A program made the translations under genes and the position numbers. This document shows positions 51,702-60,465 of a stretch of 64,000 nt of DNA, piece after piece. Each line of letters starts with the position of its first letter. Within the stretch, counting starts at the first letter, position 1. This DNA comes from Myxococcaceae bacterium (GTDB taxonomy: Bacteria > Myxococcota > Myxococcia > Myxococcales > Myxococcaceae), in assembly GCA_016793095.1 (NCBI GenBank), contig JAEUJQ010000023.1, forward strand, positions 1 through 64,000, read 5' to 3'. A model generated the notes under the pieces. That model ran no database searches. It saw only the letters and a program-made list of their open reading frames with translations, and was not told the DNA's origin.

Positions 51702-52219
51702 CGCGCACCTCCTCTCGCCGCTTCGTCCCGACGGAACCGCTCGACCGCCCGCAGCACCTCGTCCCGCGCGAGCTTGAGGCGGGAGTAGGTCGTCGGCGCG
51801 GGCGCGCCCATGAGCTCCGACACCTCGTTCACCGAGAGGCCCTCCAGCTCGTGCATCACGAAGGCCGTGCGGCGCTCCTCTGGCAGAGTCGCCAGCGCCT
51901 TCTGCAGCACCTGGCGCGCCTGGACCTGGGCGACCGACTCATCCGGGCCCGGCCGGCTGTCCTCGAGCTCGGGCAGCTCGCCGCGTGGGCGCTCCTTCTT
52001 CTTCACGTCCGAGAACGTGCGGAACGCGATGCCCAGCAGCCAGGGCCGCACGGGACGCGTCGGGTCATACGACGTCCACCGCTTCGCGGCGGTGACGAAG
52101 ACGTCGTGCACGAGATCTTCCATCTCGGACTCGCTGGCCCCCAGTCTCCACAAGAAGGCGTAGATGGACTTCACCTCCGCCCGGTACACCGCGTCGAGAG
52201 CCGACCGGGCTGTGCTCAC
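51698..52219 (-). CDS. ECF-type RNA polymerase sigma factor
   Basis: 173 residues. Region 2: AVYRAEVKSIYAFLWRLGAS, EMEDLVHDVFVTAAKRW, PVRPWLLGIAFRTFSDVKK. Region 4: LATLPEERRTAFVMHELEGL then SVNEVSELMGAPAPTTYSRL. Start GTG 52219. It is 34 bp downstream of the gene at 52254 and coupled to the next gene by ATGA. Probably responds to an envelope signal through the membrane partner; targets are unknown. Confidence 0.93.
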   Translation of the reverse strand: MSTARSALDAVYRAEVKSIYAFLWRLGASESEMEDLVHDVFVTAAKRWTSYDPTRPVRPWLLGIAFRTFSDVKKKERPRGELPELEDSRPGPDESVAQVQARQVLQKALATLPEERRTAFVMHELEGLSVNEVSELMGAPAPTTYSRLKLARDEVLRAVERFRRDEAARGGAR

Positions 52220-52253
52220 CGACGTCTCCTGTCTTGGCGCGAGCCCGCGAAGA

Positions 52254-53207
52254 TCATGAAGGATTCAACTCGAGCGAAATTCCACCGGAAACCGACAGCG
52301 GCCAGCTGACCCACAGGGCCACGCCGCTGCGCAAGAGGGTCGTCCTCGTCAGCACGACGCCCGCCTCGACCCAGGGCACCAGCGCGATGAGCTTCGAGGG
52401 CTCGAAGCGCACCCCCACCCTGGGCCCGACGTGCGCCATCACCGTCGTCGCGCGCTCGAAGCCATCGTCGAACTGGAACGGGCCCACCGACGCCGCCAGA
52501 CAGCCGGAGACGCGACCCACGTCGAGGCACGGCACCACGCTGCCCAGGGCGAGGAAGGTGGAGGTCGTCGAGCGCCCCGCCAACACGCGCGTCGGCAGGT
52601 GAAGTCGGCCCTCGAGCGAGAGGCGGAAGCTCGCGACCTTCATGCCACCTCCGACGACGAGGCCGCCGGACACGCCCGGGAGCGCGCCAGCAGTCACGAG
52701 CGCCGAGGCGACGATGAACGTCCTGACGGACGAGGGTGGCGGCGCGGGTGGCTCCGCCGCCGGTTCGGTGACGCGCGGTTGGACGACGGGCTCCGCAACC
52801 AGCACGCCTCCGTCAACTGGCGCGCCGGCGTCAACCGGTTCGCCTGCATCGAGTGGAGGAGTCGGCTTCCGGGCCGAGGGATCGAGCGCGAGCGAGATGG
52901 CGAGCTCGACGGCGGACGCCAGCTCGAGGCAATCACCCGTGGGAGAATCGAGGGTCCGTCGCCCCACACGTCCGCCCGGCCGCACGACCTCGACCGTCGC
53001 CACCAGGGCCGTGCCCGTCGCCCGCGCGAGCTGGACCGACACCGCGTTCTCGCCCGCCGCGTCGAAGGGATCGCGGCCCAGGCGGGCGCTCACGGCGAAG
53101 CGCACCCACTGCTCATCGGGGCAGCCCTCGAGGCCCGGAGCGACGCGGTAGTCCAGCCGGGCCGTCGGACCTGCCGTCAAGAGCAGCGTGATCAGGGGCC
53201 CCAGCAT
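52254..53207 (-). CDS. Hypothetical envelope protein, first gene of the second sigma operon
   Basis: 317 residues with an N-terminal hydrophobic signal (LGPLITLLLTAGPTA) and a small domain (YRVAPGLEGCPDEQWVRFAV, GDCLELASAVELAISLALDP) with two Cys. An Asp/Gly/Val/Pro linker and a C-terminal half of amphipathic strands follow (FIVASALVTAGALPGVSGGL, FRLSLEGRLHLPTRVLAG, VGVRFEPSKLIALVPWVEAG, WPLSVSGGISLELNPS), like an outer-membrane beta-barrel fragment. This domain order is recurrent beside myxobacterial ECF genes. Function unknown; it may carry the sensed signal. Confidence 0.72.
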   Translation of the reverse strand: MLGPLITLLLTAGPTARLDYRVAPGLEGCPDEQWVRFAVSARLGRDPFDAAGENAVSVQLARATGTALVATVEVVRPGGRVGRRTLDSPTGDCLELASAVELAISLALDPSARKPTPPLDAGEPVDAGAPVDGGVLVAEPVVQPRVTEPAAEPPAPPPSSVRTFIVASALVTAGALPGVSGGLVVGGGMKVASFRLSLEGRLHLPTRVLAGRSTTSTFLALGSVVPCLDVGRVSGCLAASVGPFQFDDGFERATTVMAHVGPRVGVRFEPSKLIALVPWVEAGVVLTRTTLLRSGVALWVSWPLSVSGGISLELNPS

Positions 53208-53288
53208 CGGCGTCGCGAACTACCAGAGACGCCCGGACAATATTCTTCATAATCCGTGGGCCGGACCGCCAAGACAGGGGAGTGCACC
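53208..53288. promoter_or_regulatory. AT-rich divergent promoter candidate
   Basis: The 81 bp between the divergent starts at 53207 and 53289 contain acaatattcttcataat (53237-53253), a rare AT-rich patch in this GC-rich window. CATAAT at 53248-53253 could be a -10 element for the plus-strand surface genes; no good -35 is seen. GGGGAG lies six bases before ATG 53289. Inference from composition only. Confidence 0.4.
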
Positions 53289-54137
53289 ATGTTTCGCCAG
53301 TCCTTGCTGGTTCTCCTCGTGACGCTCACGGCGTGCGACGTGCGGGTGGAGTTCGCGGACGGCGGGCGGGCTGGAGGCAGCGCGACGGGCGGCGGCTTCG
53401 TGACGGCGGGCGGCTTCGTGACGGCGGGCGGCTTCGCAGCTGGGGCGGGCGGCGGAACGGCGGGCGGCGGAACGGCGGGCGGGGGCACGTCAGGCGGTGG
53501 GACGGCGGGAGGCAGCGCAGGCGGCACGCCGATGGTCCCGTGCACCGCGAGCCAGCCGTGCGCGGTCGGGCAGTGCTTCAACGGGCTGTGCGCGGCGACC
53601 TGCCAGAGCGACGCGTCATGCCCGGCCGACCAGTACTGCGACGCCCAGGGCAGCCGGCTCTGTCACCCACGGCAGGTGCAGACGTGCGCGAGCGGCTGCG
53701 CGGGCAATCAGGTGTGCATCTCGGGCTTCTGCAGCGTGGCGCCAACGGGGGCGGCGTGCGACCCGACGATGGTGTTCTCGGGCAACGACGGCTGCGCGGC
53801 GAACGCGCTCTGCCACGACCCCATCGAGTCGATGACGCAGGACCCGAAGTGCTACTCGTTCCCGGCCTGCGCCGCCGACCGCACCTGCCCTCCCGGCGTG
53901 ATGGGCGCGGTCTGCAACGACGCGCTCCTTCCGAACAAGGGGCTCATCTGCCTCACCAGCTACTGCCGAACCGTGGCGAACTGCCCGGCGAACTGGCTCT
54001 GCGTGAAGGTGAACACGAACGACGTGCTCGGCGTCTGTGGCAACCGCGGCGTCGGAGCGCCGTGCGTTCAGCCGTCGGATTGTCTGAGCAACAACTGCTT
54101 CCGGTTCACCGCCTTTGCACCGGGGTTCTGTCAGTAG
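53289..54137 (+). CDS. Cys-rich lipoprotein with Gly-rich stalk
   Basis: ATG 53289 gives a lipoprotein signal (LLVLLVTLTAC, lipid Cys at about 16). A stalk of Gly/Ala/Thr repeats follows (GGGFVTAGGFVTAGGF and GGGTAGGGTAGGGTSGGG). The rest has about 24 Cys in CxxxxxCxxxxC patterns (CTASQPCAVGQCFNGLCAAT, CQSDASCPADQYC, CRTVANCPANWLC, CVQPSDCLSNNC). Such disulfide-rich repeats are common in myxobacterial surface lipoproteins. The function is unknown; binding or adhesion is likely. First gene of a plus-strand run of envelope genes. 282 residues. Confidence 0.82.
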   Translation: MFRQSLLVLLVTLTACDVRVEFADGGRAGGSATGGGFVTAGGFVTAGGFAAGAGGGTAGGGTAGGGTSGGGTAGGSAGGTPMVPCTASQPCAVGQCFNGLCAATCQSDASCPADQYCDAQGSRLCHPRQVQTCASGCAGNQVCISGFCSVAPTGAACDPTMVFSGNDGCAANALCHDPIESMTQDPKCYSFPACAADRTCPPGVMGAVCNDALLPNKGLICLTSYCRTVANCPANWLCVKVNTNDVLGVCGNRGVGAPCVQPSDCLSNNCFRFTAFAPGFCQ

Positions 54138-54177
54138 GTCTCTTCGCCTCAACCCAACCCACAACTGGAGAGTCGTC

Positions 54178-54936
54178 ATGAAGCGCGTGTTCGCACTGCT
54201 GGTGTCGTGTCTGTCGTCGGCCGCCCTCGCGCAGGTCGTCGTGGAGGATGACGACGGCAACGTCGAGGTGATGGTCCCGGGCGCGGCCGTGCACGTTCAG
54301 CAGACCGGCTCGACGACGATGGTGGTGCCCGGGGCGGCGGTGCAGCTGCAGGCCGGAGCGACGCGCACGACCACCGCCACCGTCGGCATGGGGGTCAACC
54401 TGGGCGTCGGCGTCGGCGTCGGCGTCGCGGTGCCCGGCGTCGGGGTCGGGGTCGCGGTGCAGCCGGGCGTCGTCGTGCAAACCCCGGCGCCCGTCGTCGT
54501 GCGGGAGCGCGTGGTCGTGCAGCAGCAGCCCGTCGTGGTGCACCAGCCCGTCGTGGTGCAGCAGCCCGTCGTGGCGCGCGACTGCGGCACCGGCCCCGGC
54601 GACCCCGGCTGCATGATGAGCAAGAACGGCATGTACCCGATGGACGGCGTCGCCCTGCACGGCGCGCTCAAGTCGCTGCGGGCCCAGCGCAACACCATCG
54701 TGCGCGAGGAGATGGCCACGAAGATGTTCGCCCGCGCCATGCTCACCGCCGCGCAGCTCGGGCTCGTCCTCGACGTCTTCGCCGATCATGGCATCACCCA
54801 GCTCGACGTCGCGAAGACGCTGGCGCCGAACGTGGTGAACCCGCAGCACGCGCTCTCGCACTCGACGAAGTTCACCAACTCCATCTCGGCAGAGGAGTAC
54901 GTCGAGACGATGTCGGCGCAGAGCCCCGGCTACTGA
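54178..54936 (+). CDS. Secreted DUF4476 domain protein with Val/Gly/Gln-rich middle
   Basis: GGAG at 54167-54170 precedes ATG 54178. The signal peptide ends ALAQV. The middle is low-complexity: GVNLGVGVGVGVAVPGVGVG and VVVQQQPVVVHQPVVVQQPV. The C-terminal 90 residues (LKSLRAQRNTIVREEMATKM, LTAAQLGLVLDVFADHGITQ, LDVAKTLAPNVVNPQHAL) match DUF4476, an all-helical domain of unknown function. It lies 40 bp after the lipoprotein gene and 22 bp before the EGF-like gene, so cotranscription is likely. 252 residues. Confidence 0.85.
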   Translation: MKRVFALLVSCLSSAALAQVVVEDDDGNVEVMVPGAAVHVQQTGSTTMVVPGAAVQLQAGATRTTTATVGMGVNLGVGVGVGVAVPGVGVGVAVQPGVVVQTPAPVVVRERVVVQQQPVVVHQPVVVQQPVVARDCGTGPGDPGCMMSKNGMYPMDGVALHGALKSLRAQRNTIVREEMATKMFARAMLTAAQLGLVLDVFADHGITQLDVAKTLAPNVVNPQHALSHSTKFTNSISAEEYVETMSAQSPGY

Positions 54937-54958
54937 GCCACCCTCCCCGGACACGAAC

Positions 54959-57900
54959 ATGAAGAGCCTGCTCCTCGTCCTCGCGACGCTCCTGGCGCTC
55001 GCCTGTCCTCCCCCAGCTCCAACGCGCCCCTCGTGCACGCCCAACCCCTGCACCGAAGGCGACCGCACGGCCTGCACGGTGGTGGATGGCCTCGCGAGGT
55101 GTTCGTGCCGCGAAGGCTTCGACGAGGTGGCTGGCCTCTGCGTCGCGCGGGGACCGTGCGCGGCCAACCCCTGCACGCTGCCGAACCGCGGCGTCTGCGT
55201 GGCGTCGGGCGCGACGGCCATCTGTCAGTGCAACGCAGGCTTCCGCGACGACGGCGCCGGGCAGTGCGTCGCGGTGACGTCGTGCACGCCCAACCCCTGC
55301 ACCCGGCCCGGCCGCACCGTCTGCACCGAGGGCACGGGCGCCGTGACGTGCAGCTGCGAAGCAGGCCTGCGGGACGACGGGGCCGGCGGCTGCGTCAGCA
55401 CCAACCCCTGCGCCACCAACCCGTGCACCGAGGCCAACCGCACGGTGTGCGTCGCCCAGGGGCTTGCGGCGGTCTGCCGCTGTGACGCCGGCTTCGTCGA
55501 AGACGGGAGCGGGAGGTGCGTCGCCGCGCAGAGCTGCACGCCGAACCCCTGCACGCTGCCCAACCGCACCCGGTGCTCCGTCGCCCAGAACGTCGTGAGC
55601 TGCGCGTGCGACCCGGGCTACCGGATGGATGCCATCGGCCAGTGCGTCGCCATCGACCCCTGCGTGCCGAACCCGTGCACCGCGCCGAACAGGAGCGTGT
55701 GCCTGGCCGTGGGTGGCACGGCGACCTGCGGCTGCGACCAGGGCTACCAGCTCGACGGGCTGGGGCAGTGCGTGGCGATCGACCCCTGCATGCCGAACCC
55801 CTGCTCCGCGCCCAACAAGACGGTGTGCACCAACCAGGGCGGCGCCGCGACGTGTGGCTGCGTTCAAGGCTACCGGCCCGACGCCCTCGGCCAGTGCGTG
55901 CCGAACGACGCGTGCGTGCCGAACCCCTGCCTGCTCCCGAATCGCGACGTGTGCACCCCGGTGGGGAGCACCGCCATCTGTAGCTGCCGTCCTGGCTTCC
56001 ACGACGTGGCAGGCGCGTGTGTGCCCGATGACCCCTGCCAGCCGAACCCCTGCTCGCGTCCGAATGAGGGGGTCTGCATGGCGGGCGCCGACGCGGGCGT
56101 CACCTGCAGCTGCAACCCGGGCTACCAGCCTGCGGCCAACGGCTGCGAGCTGCCGCTGCCGCCGACCTGCGCCAACCAGCACACCAGCGGAGACTCCTTC
56201 GAGCCCGACGAGTGTCCGGCGCTGGCGAAGCCCATCGTGCCGGGCGTTCCACAGGCGCACACGTTCGCTCCCGCCGGCGACGTGGACTTCGTGACCTTCA
56301 CGGCCGACGCAGGCGCGGTGGTGCGCTTCGACGAGAGCGGTCCCATCGCGTCGTCGCTCACCCTGCTCGACTCCGATGGCGTGACGCCGCTGCTGTCGAA
56401 CCAGACGGACCTGCTGATGCGCAAGGTGCCGCGCGCGGGCGCGTACTTCGTCCAGGTGCGCGCGCCGACGCCGACGACGACAGGGGCGACGACGTTCCTG
56501 CTGACGCTGAGCCTCGATGACCACGCCGACGACCGGGCTGGCGCCGCGCCGCTGATGCCCGCGGCCAGCCCCGGCACCTCTCTCACCGGGCGGTTCGACT
56601 TCCCCGGCGACCTCGACTGCCTCGCCGTGCCGGTGACGGCGAACCGCATCTACGCGCTCGAGGAGACGACGGGCACCGACGTGTACCTGCAGGTGTTGAC
56701 CGCGACCGGCACGTACCTCCCGTCCACCGACGCCGAGCTGCTCCGCTTCCGTTCGACCACCACCGAGACGCTGTTCTTCTGCGCACGCGCGGCCGTCACC
56801 TCGTCGCTGGCCAGCTGGACGCTGCGCGCCACCGACGAAGGCGCAGACGATCACCCCAACACGGCCCCGGGCGCCGTCACGCTGCCCCCCGCGCCGCCGC
56901 CAGGCGCGAGCGTGAGCGGCCGGTTCGAGTACGCCTTCGACGCCGACTGCGTCTCGGTGCCCGTGCTCGCCAATCGGGTCTTCACCTTCGAGGAGACGAC
57001 CGCGACCGACGTCTACCTCTGGGTGCTCACGGACACGGGCACCTTCATCTCCCAGACGGACTCCGAGGCGCTGCGGTTCGAGACCAGCACCGCGCAGACG
57101 CTGCACTTCTGCACCCGGGCCTACTCGAGCAGCTCGCTCGCGAGCTGGACGCTGCGGGTGACGGACCACGGCGCCGATGACCACGCCGACGGACGAGCTG
57201 GCGCGAGCGCGCTGGTGCCCTCGACCGCGCCAGGCACGAGCCTCACTGGCCGGTTCGACTACCCGTTCGACGTCGACTGCCTCGCGGTGCCGGTTCAGGC
57301 GGGCCTCGTGTACGCCTTCGAAGAGACGACGCCGACCGACGTGTACCTCTCGGTCCTCACCTCGACCGGCACGTTCTTCTCGCGCACGGACTCGGAAGCG
57401 CTGCGCTTCGAGGCCAGCACGTCGCAGACCCTCTTCTTCTGCACCGAGGCTTACAGCAGCTCGTCGCTCGCGAGCTGGACGCTGCGCGTCACCGAGATCG
57501 GGGCCGATGACCACGCCGATGGGCGCGCGGGCGCGACGACGCTGACGCCCTCGCCTCCGCCCGGAGCGAGCCTGGTTGGGCAGTTCGACTACCCGTTCGA
57601 CCTCGACTGCCTCGCGGTGCCGGTGCAGGCCGACCGCGTGTACGTCTTCGAGGAAGCCTCGGGCACCGACGTGTACCTCTCGGTGCTCACCGCGACCGGC
57701 ACCTTCGTCTCGCGCACGGACTCGGAGCTGCTTCGCTTCAAGACGTCCACCGCCGAGACGCTCACGCTGTGCACCGAGGCGTACTCGTCGTCGTCGCTGG
57801 CGAGCTGGACGCTGCGGGTCACCGACCTGGGTCCAGACGATCACGCCGACGGGCGCGTTGGAGCGAGCCCGCTCGTCCCTGCGGCAGCGCCGGGCACGAG

Positions 57901-58474
57901 CGTCACCGGCCGCTTCGACTTCTTCGGCGACGTCGATTGTCTCGCGGTGCCCGTCGTCGCGGCCCGCATCTACGCCTTCGAAGAGGTGAGCGCGACGGAC
58001 GTGTACCTGAACGTCCTCACGGCGACCGGAACGGCGCTCGCGCGTACGGACTCGGAGAGCTGGCAGTTCAAGGCGGCGACGAGCGAGACGCTCTTCTTCT
58101 GTACCAGCGCCTGGAGCTCGAGCTCTCTCGCGTCGTGGACGCTGCGGGTGACCGACCTCGGGCTCGACGACCACGAGGACCTGCGCGGTCCCACGGCGAC
58201 GCCACTGGCGATCGGCGGTGCGGCGATGAACGGCGCCATTCAGTTCAGCGGAGACGTCGACGTGTTCTCGTTCGAGGCCACCTCCGTGCTGGCGCTGCGC
58301 GTGGTCACGACTGGTCAGCCGGTGTCGGTGCAGGTCGTCGGCTCGAGCGGCGCCGTCATCGCGAGCGGATCAGGCCCCGGCACCCTGGCCTTCGTGGTGC
58401 CCGCACCAGGCACGGCGTGGGTCACCATTCGATCGAGCTCGTTCTCCAGCTACACGGTGGCCATCGGCAACTGA
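54959..58474 (+). CDS. Lipoprotein with nine EGF-like units and five 110-residue beta repeats
   Basis: The signal ends in LALAC (lipid Cys about 17). Nine EGF-like units of about 42 residues follow, each with CxxNPC, a mid Cys and CxCxxGF...C (for example CTPNPCTLPNRTRC). Their first Cys codons are at 55034, 55157, 55283, 55409, 55535, 55661, 55787, 55913 and 56036. Next is a linker and a PPC-like beta domain (ending about 56515), then five units of exactly 110 residues, each DDHADGRAG...GRFDYPFDLDCLAVPV...TDVYLSVL...FFC...SSSLASWTLRVTD with two Cys. A last diverged unit ends SYTVAIGN. 1171 residues, outer-surface lipoprotein, likely adhesion or cell-cell contact. No sorting tail is present. 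Confidence 0.9.
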   Translation: MKSLLLVLATLLALACPPPAPTRPSCTPNPCTEGDRTACTVVDGLARCSCREGFDEVAGLCVARGPCAANPCTLPNRGVCVASGATAICQCNAGFRDDGAGQCVAVTSCTPNPCTRPGRTVCTEGTGAVTCSCEAGLRDDGAGGCVSTNPCATNPCTEANRTVCVAQGLAAVCRCDAGFVEDGSGRCVAAQSCTPNPCTLPNRTRCSVAQNVVSCACDPGYRMDAIGQCVAIDPCVPNPCTAPNRSVCLAVGGTATCGCDQGYQLDGLGQCVAIDPCMPNPCSAPNKTVCTNQGGAATCGCVQGYRPDALGQCVPNDACVPNPCLLPNRDVCTPVGSTAICSCRPGFHDVAGACVPDDPCQPNPCSRPNEGVCMAGADAGVTCSCNPGYQPAANGCELPLPPTCANQHTSGDSFEPDECPALAKPIVPGVPQAHTFAPAGDVDFVTFTADAGAVVRFDESGPIASSLTLLDSDGVTPLLSNQTDLLMRKVPRAGAYFVQVRAPTPTTTGATTFLLTLSLDDHADDRAGAAPLMPAASPGTSLTGRFDFPGDLDCLAVPVTANRIYALEETTGTDVYLQVLTATGTYLPSTDAELLRFRSTTTETLFFCARAAVTSSLASWTLRATDEGADDHPNTAPGAVTLPPAPPPGASVSGRFEYAFDADCVSVPVLANRVFTFEETTATDVYLWVLTDTGTFISQTDSEALRFETSTAQTLHFCTRAYSSSSLASWTLRVTDHGADDHADGRAGASALVPSTAPGTSLTGRFDYPFDVDCLAVPVQAGLVYAFEETTPTDVYLSVLTSTGTFFSRTDSEALRFEASTSQTLFFCTEAYSSSSLASWTLRVTEIGADDHADGRAGATTLTPSPPPGASLVGQFDYPFDLDCLAVPVQADRVYVFEEASGTDVYLSVLTATGTFVSRTDSELLRFKTSTAETLTLCTEAYSSSSLASWTLRVTDLGPDDHADGRVGASPLVPAAAPGTSVTGRFDFFGDVDCLAVPVVAARIYAFEEVSATDVYLNVLTATGTALARTDSESWQFKAATSETLFFCTSAWSSSSLASWTLRVTDLGLDDHEDLRGPTATPLAIGGAAMNGAIQFSGDVDVFSFEATSVLALRVVTTGQPVSVQVVGSSGAVIASGSGPGTLAFVVPAPGTAWVTIRSSSFSSYTVAIGN
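55034..56150 (+). repeat. 126-bp tandem array coding EGF-like units
   Basis: Nine units with spacings of 123, 126, 126, 126, 126, 126, 126 and 123 bp between first Cys codons. The Cys pattern and the NPC core are kept in all nine, while the variable loops differ. Confidence 0.9.
56516..58165 (+). repeat. 330-bp tandem array (five units)
   Basis: The Asp-Asp-His start of each unit lies at 56516, 56846, 57176, 57506 and 57836, and the next diverged unit starts at 58166. The period is exactly 330 bp with no insertion or deletion, and long stretches are near identical between units (for example SSSLASWTLRVTD). Confidence 0.93.
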
Positions 58475-58614
58475 GAGCGCCTTCGCTGACAACCCGCGTG
58501 GAGGGCGGCTGCTACAGGGTGATCCCGCCGCTCGACACCTGTCCGTGAGTGGAACTTCCGGCGGTCGCGCCCGGCGGTAGTATTCGCGTTCCGCTGAACT
58601 CCTCCCGGACCCGC

Positions 58615-60465
58615 ATGCGCGCCCTCATCTCTGGCTTCCTCCTCCTCTGCTCGAGCTCGGTGCTCGCGCAGGCCACCCTGCCCGGCTTCGAGCTCGAACG
58701 GCTGCTGCTGAACCCCTCGGCGAAGGGCGGCATGCTCGTCGGCGGCGCCGACCTGCTCGACGAGCGGCAGCTGCGCATCGGGCTGCTGGGACACTACGAG
58801 CACGATCCACTCGTCTTCGTGAGCTCGACGGGCGAGCGGCTGAGCACGGTCGTGGGCAGCCGCGTCACCGCGCACCTCACGGGCGGGTACGGCATCACGA
58901 AGTGGCTCGAGGTGGGGCTGCAGGTGCCGGTGGTGCTCTGGCAGGGCGGCGCGCGGAACCTCGAGCAGCTCGGGCTCACCACGGCGCCCACGACGGTGCT
59001 CGGCACGCCGTACCTCCAGGCGCGGGTCCGCTTCCTCGCTCAGGAGCGTGGGGCGCCCCTCGACCTCGGCCTCACGGCGATGGTTGGGTTTCCCTTCGGC
59101 AGCGCTGCGGGGCTCACCCGCGATGACACCGTCACCTTCATCCCGCGCATCGGCGCCGGACGCGTCTTCGGCGACTGGCTGCGGGTGAGCGCCGAGCTCG
59201 GCGGGTGGGTCCGCCCGTCGCAGCAGCTCTCGACTGCCGGCGAGCGGCTCGGGTCTCAGCTCGACCTCGGGGTCGGGGCCACGACGCTCGGCGAGAAGCT
59301 GCGAGGTGAGCTGAGCGTTCGCACGGTCTTCCCCGTGACCCAGCAGCCAGTCTCGGCAGAGATCATGGCTGGCGCCCGCTACCCCGTGGGCCCCATCGAG
59401 CTGCATGCGCTCGCGGGGCCGGGCATCGGGCGGATCCCCGGAACACCGCTCTTCCGCGTGCTGCTCGGCGCCTCGTGGGCGTGGCCCGCCAGCAAGTGCG
59501 TCGAGGGCAAGCCGTACACGCTCCAGGACTGCCCGGACCTCGACCTCGACGGCGATGGCGTGAAGAACGCGGCGGACTCGTGCCCCACCGTCAAGGGCCG
59601 GGTCGAGACGGCCGGCTGTCCCGATCGTGACGCCGACGGCGTCGTGGACGAGACGGATCAGTGCCCCGACGTGCCGGGTCCGAAGGAGCGCAAGGGCTGC
59701 CCGCCGAAGGACACCGACAAGGACGGGCTGCTCGACGAGGTCGATGAGTGCCCCACCGTCCCCGGGCCGAAGGAGCGCAAGGGCTGCCCGCCGAAGGACT
59801 CCGACGCTGACGGCGTGCTCGACGAGGTCGATGCGTGTCCCACCGAGCCGGGGCCCGCCGAGCGCAAGGGCTGTCCGCTCAAGGACTCCGACGGCGACGG
59901 GCTGATGGACGACGTGGACGCGTGCCCGAACGAGAAGGGCGACCTGCGGTACAAGGGCTGCCCGCCGACGGATCAGGACAAGGACGGCGTCGAGGACGCT
60001 GAAGACAACTGCCGCACCGAGCCGGGGCCGAAGGAGAACCAGGGCTGCCCCGTCGCGAAGAAGCAGTTGGTGATCATCACGAAGGACAAGCTGGTCATCA
60101 AAGACCGCGTGTACTTCGACACGGCGAAGGCGACGATTCAGGCGCGCAGCTTCCCGCTCCTCAACCAGGTCGCCACCATCCTCAAGGAGCACACCGAGGT
60201 GCAGGGCGTCGTCGTCGAGGGCCACACCGACAGCCGCGGCCCCGCCGAGTACAACCGCAAGCTCTCGCAAGACCGCGCGGAGTCCGTGAAGGCCTACCTC
60301 GTGAAGCAGGGGGTTGCCGGCAGCCGCCTCGACGCGAAAGGCTATGGGCCCGATCGGCCGGTCGCGGACAACAAGACTGACAAGGGCCGCGAGCTCAACC
60401 GCCGCGTCGAGTTCGTGATCGTCACTGAAGAGAAGACGCAGCTCAAAGCCATCGAGGTACCGTGA
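58615..60465 (+). CDS. OmpA-family protein with thrombospondin type 3 repeats
   Basis: The signal peptide ends VLAQA. Residues about 25-300 alternate in the manner of an outer-membrane beta-barrel (LRIGLLGHYEHDPLVFVSST, VTAHLTGGYGITKWLEVGLQ, FRVLLGASWAWPASKC). About six calcium-loop TSP3 units follow, with DxDxDGxxD and Cys (DLDLDGDGVKNAADSC, DRDADGVVDETDQC, DTDKDGLLDEVDEC), the central ones at an 87-bp period. The C-terminal OmpA domain binds peptidoglycan: VYFDTAKATIQARS, VVVEGHTDSRGPAEYNRKLS then QDRAESV, and GRELNRRVEFVIV. It links the outer membrane to the wall and probably presents or anchors the large protein coded next, whose start overlaps this stop by one base. 616 residues. Confidence 0.93.
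   Translation: MRALISGFLLLCSSSVLAQATLPGFELERLLLNPSAKGGMLVGGADLLDERQLRIGLLGHYEHDPLVFVSSTGERLSTVVGSRVTAHLTGGYGITKWLEVGLQVPVVLWQGGARNLEQLGLTTAPTTVLGTPYLQARVRFLAQERGAPLDLGLTAMVGFPFGSAAGLTRDDTVTFIPRIGAGRVFGDWLRVSAELGGWVRPSQQLSTAGERLGSQLDLGVGATTLGEKLRGELSVRTVFPVTQQPVSAEIMAGARYPVGPIELHALAGPGIGRIPGTPLFRVLLGASWAWPASKCVEGKPYTLQDCPDLDLDGDGVKNAADSCPTVKGRVETAGCPDRDADGVVDETDQCPDVPGPKERKGCPPKDTDKDGLLDEVDECPTVPGPKERKGCPPKDSDADGVLDEVDACPTEPGPAERKGCPLKDSDGDGLMDDVDACPNEKGDLRYKGCPPTDQDKDGVEDAEDNCRTEPGPKENQGCPVAKKQLVIITKDKLVIKDRVYFDTAKATIQARSFPLLNQVATILKEHTEVQGVVVEGHTDSRGPAEYNRKLSQDRAESVKAYLVKQGVAGSRLDAKGYGPDRPVADNKTDKGRELNRRVEFVIVTEEKTQLKAIEVP

Noticed and set aside
55034-58165. Regular repeats that could suggest a CRISPR-like array
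   Set aside because: Period, length and reading frame show protein domain repeats; there are no unique spacers.
54872-58174. 1100-codon open minus-strand frame
   Set aside because: Antisense to the EGF-like gene; Arg/Ala/His-rich composition with no domain, produced by high third-position GC.
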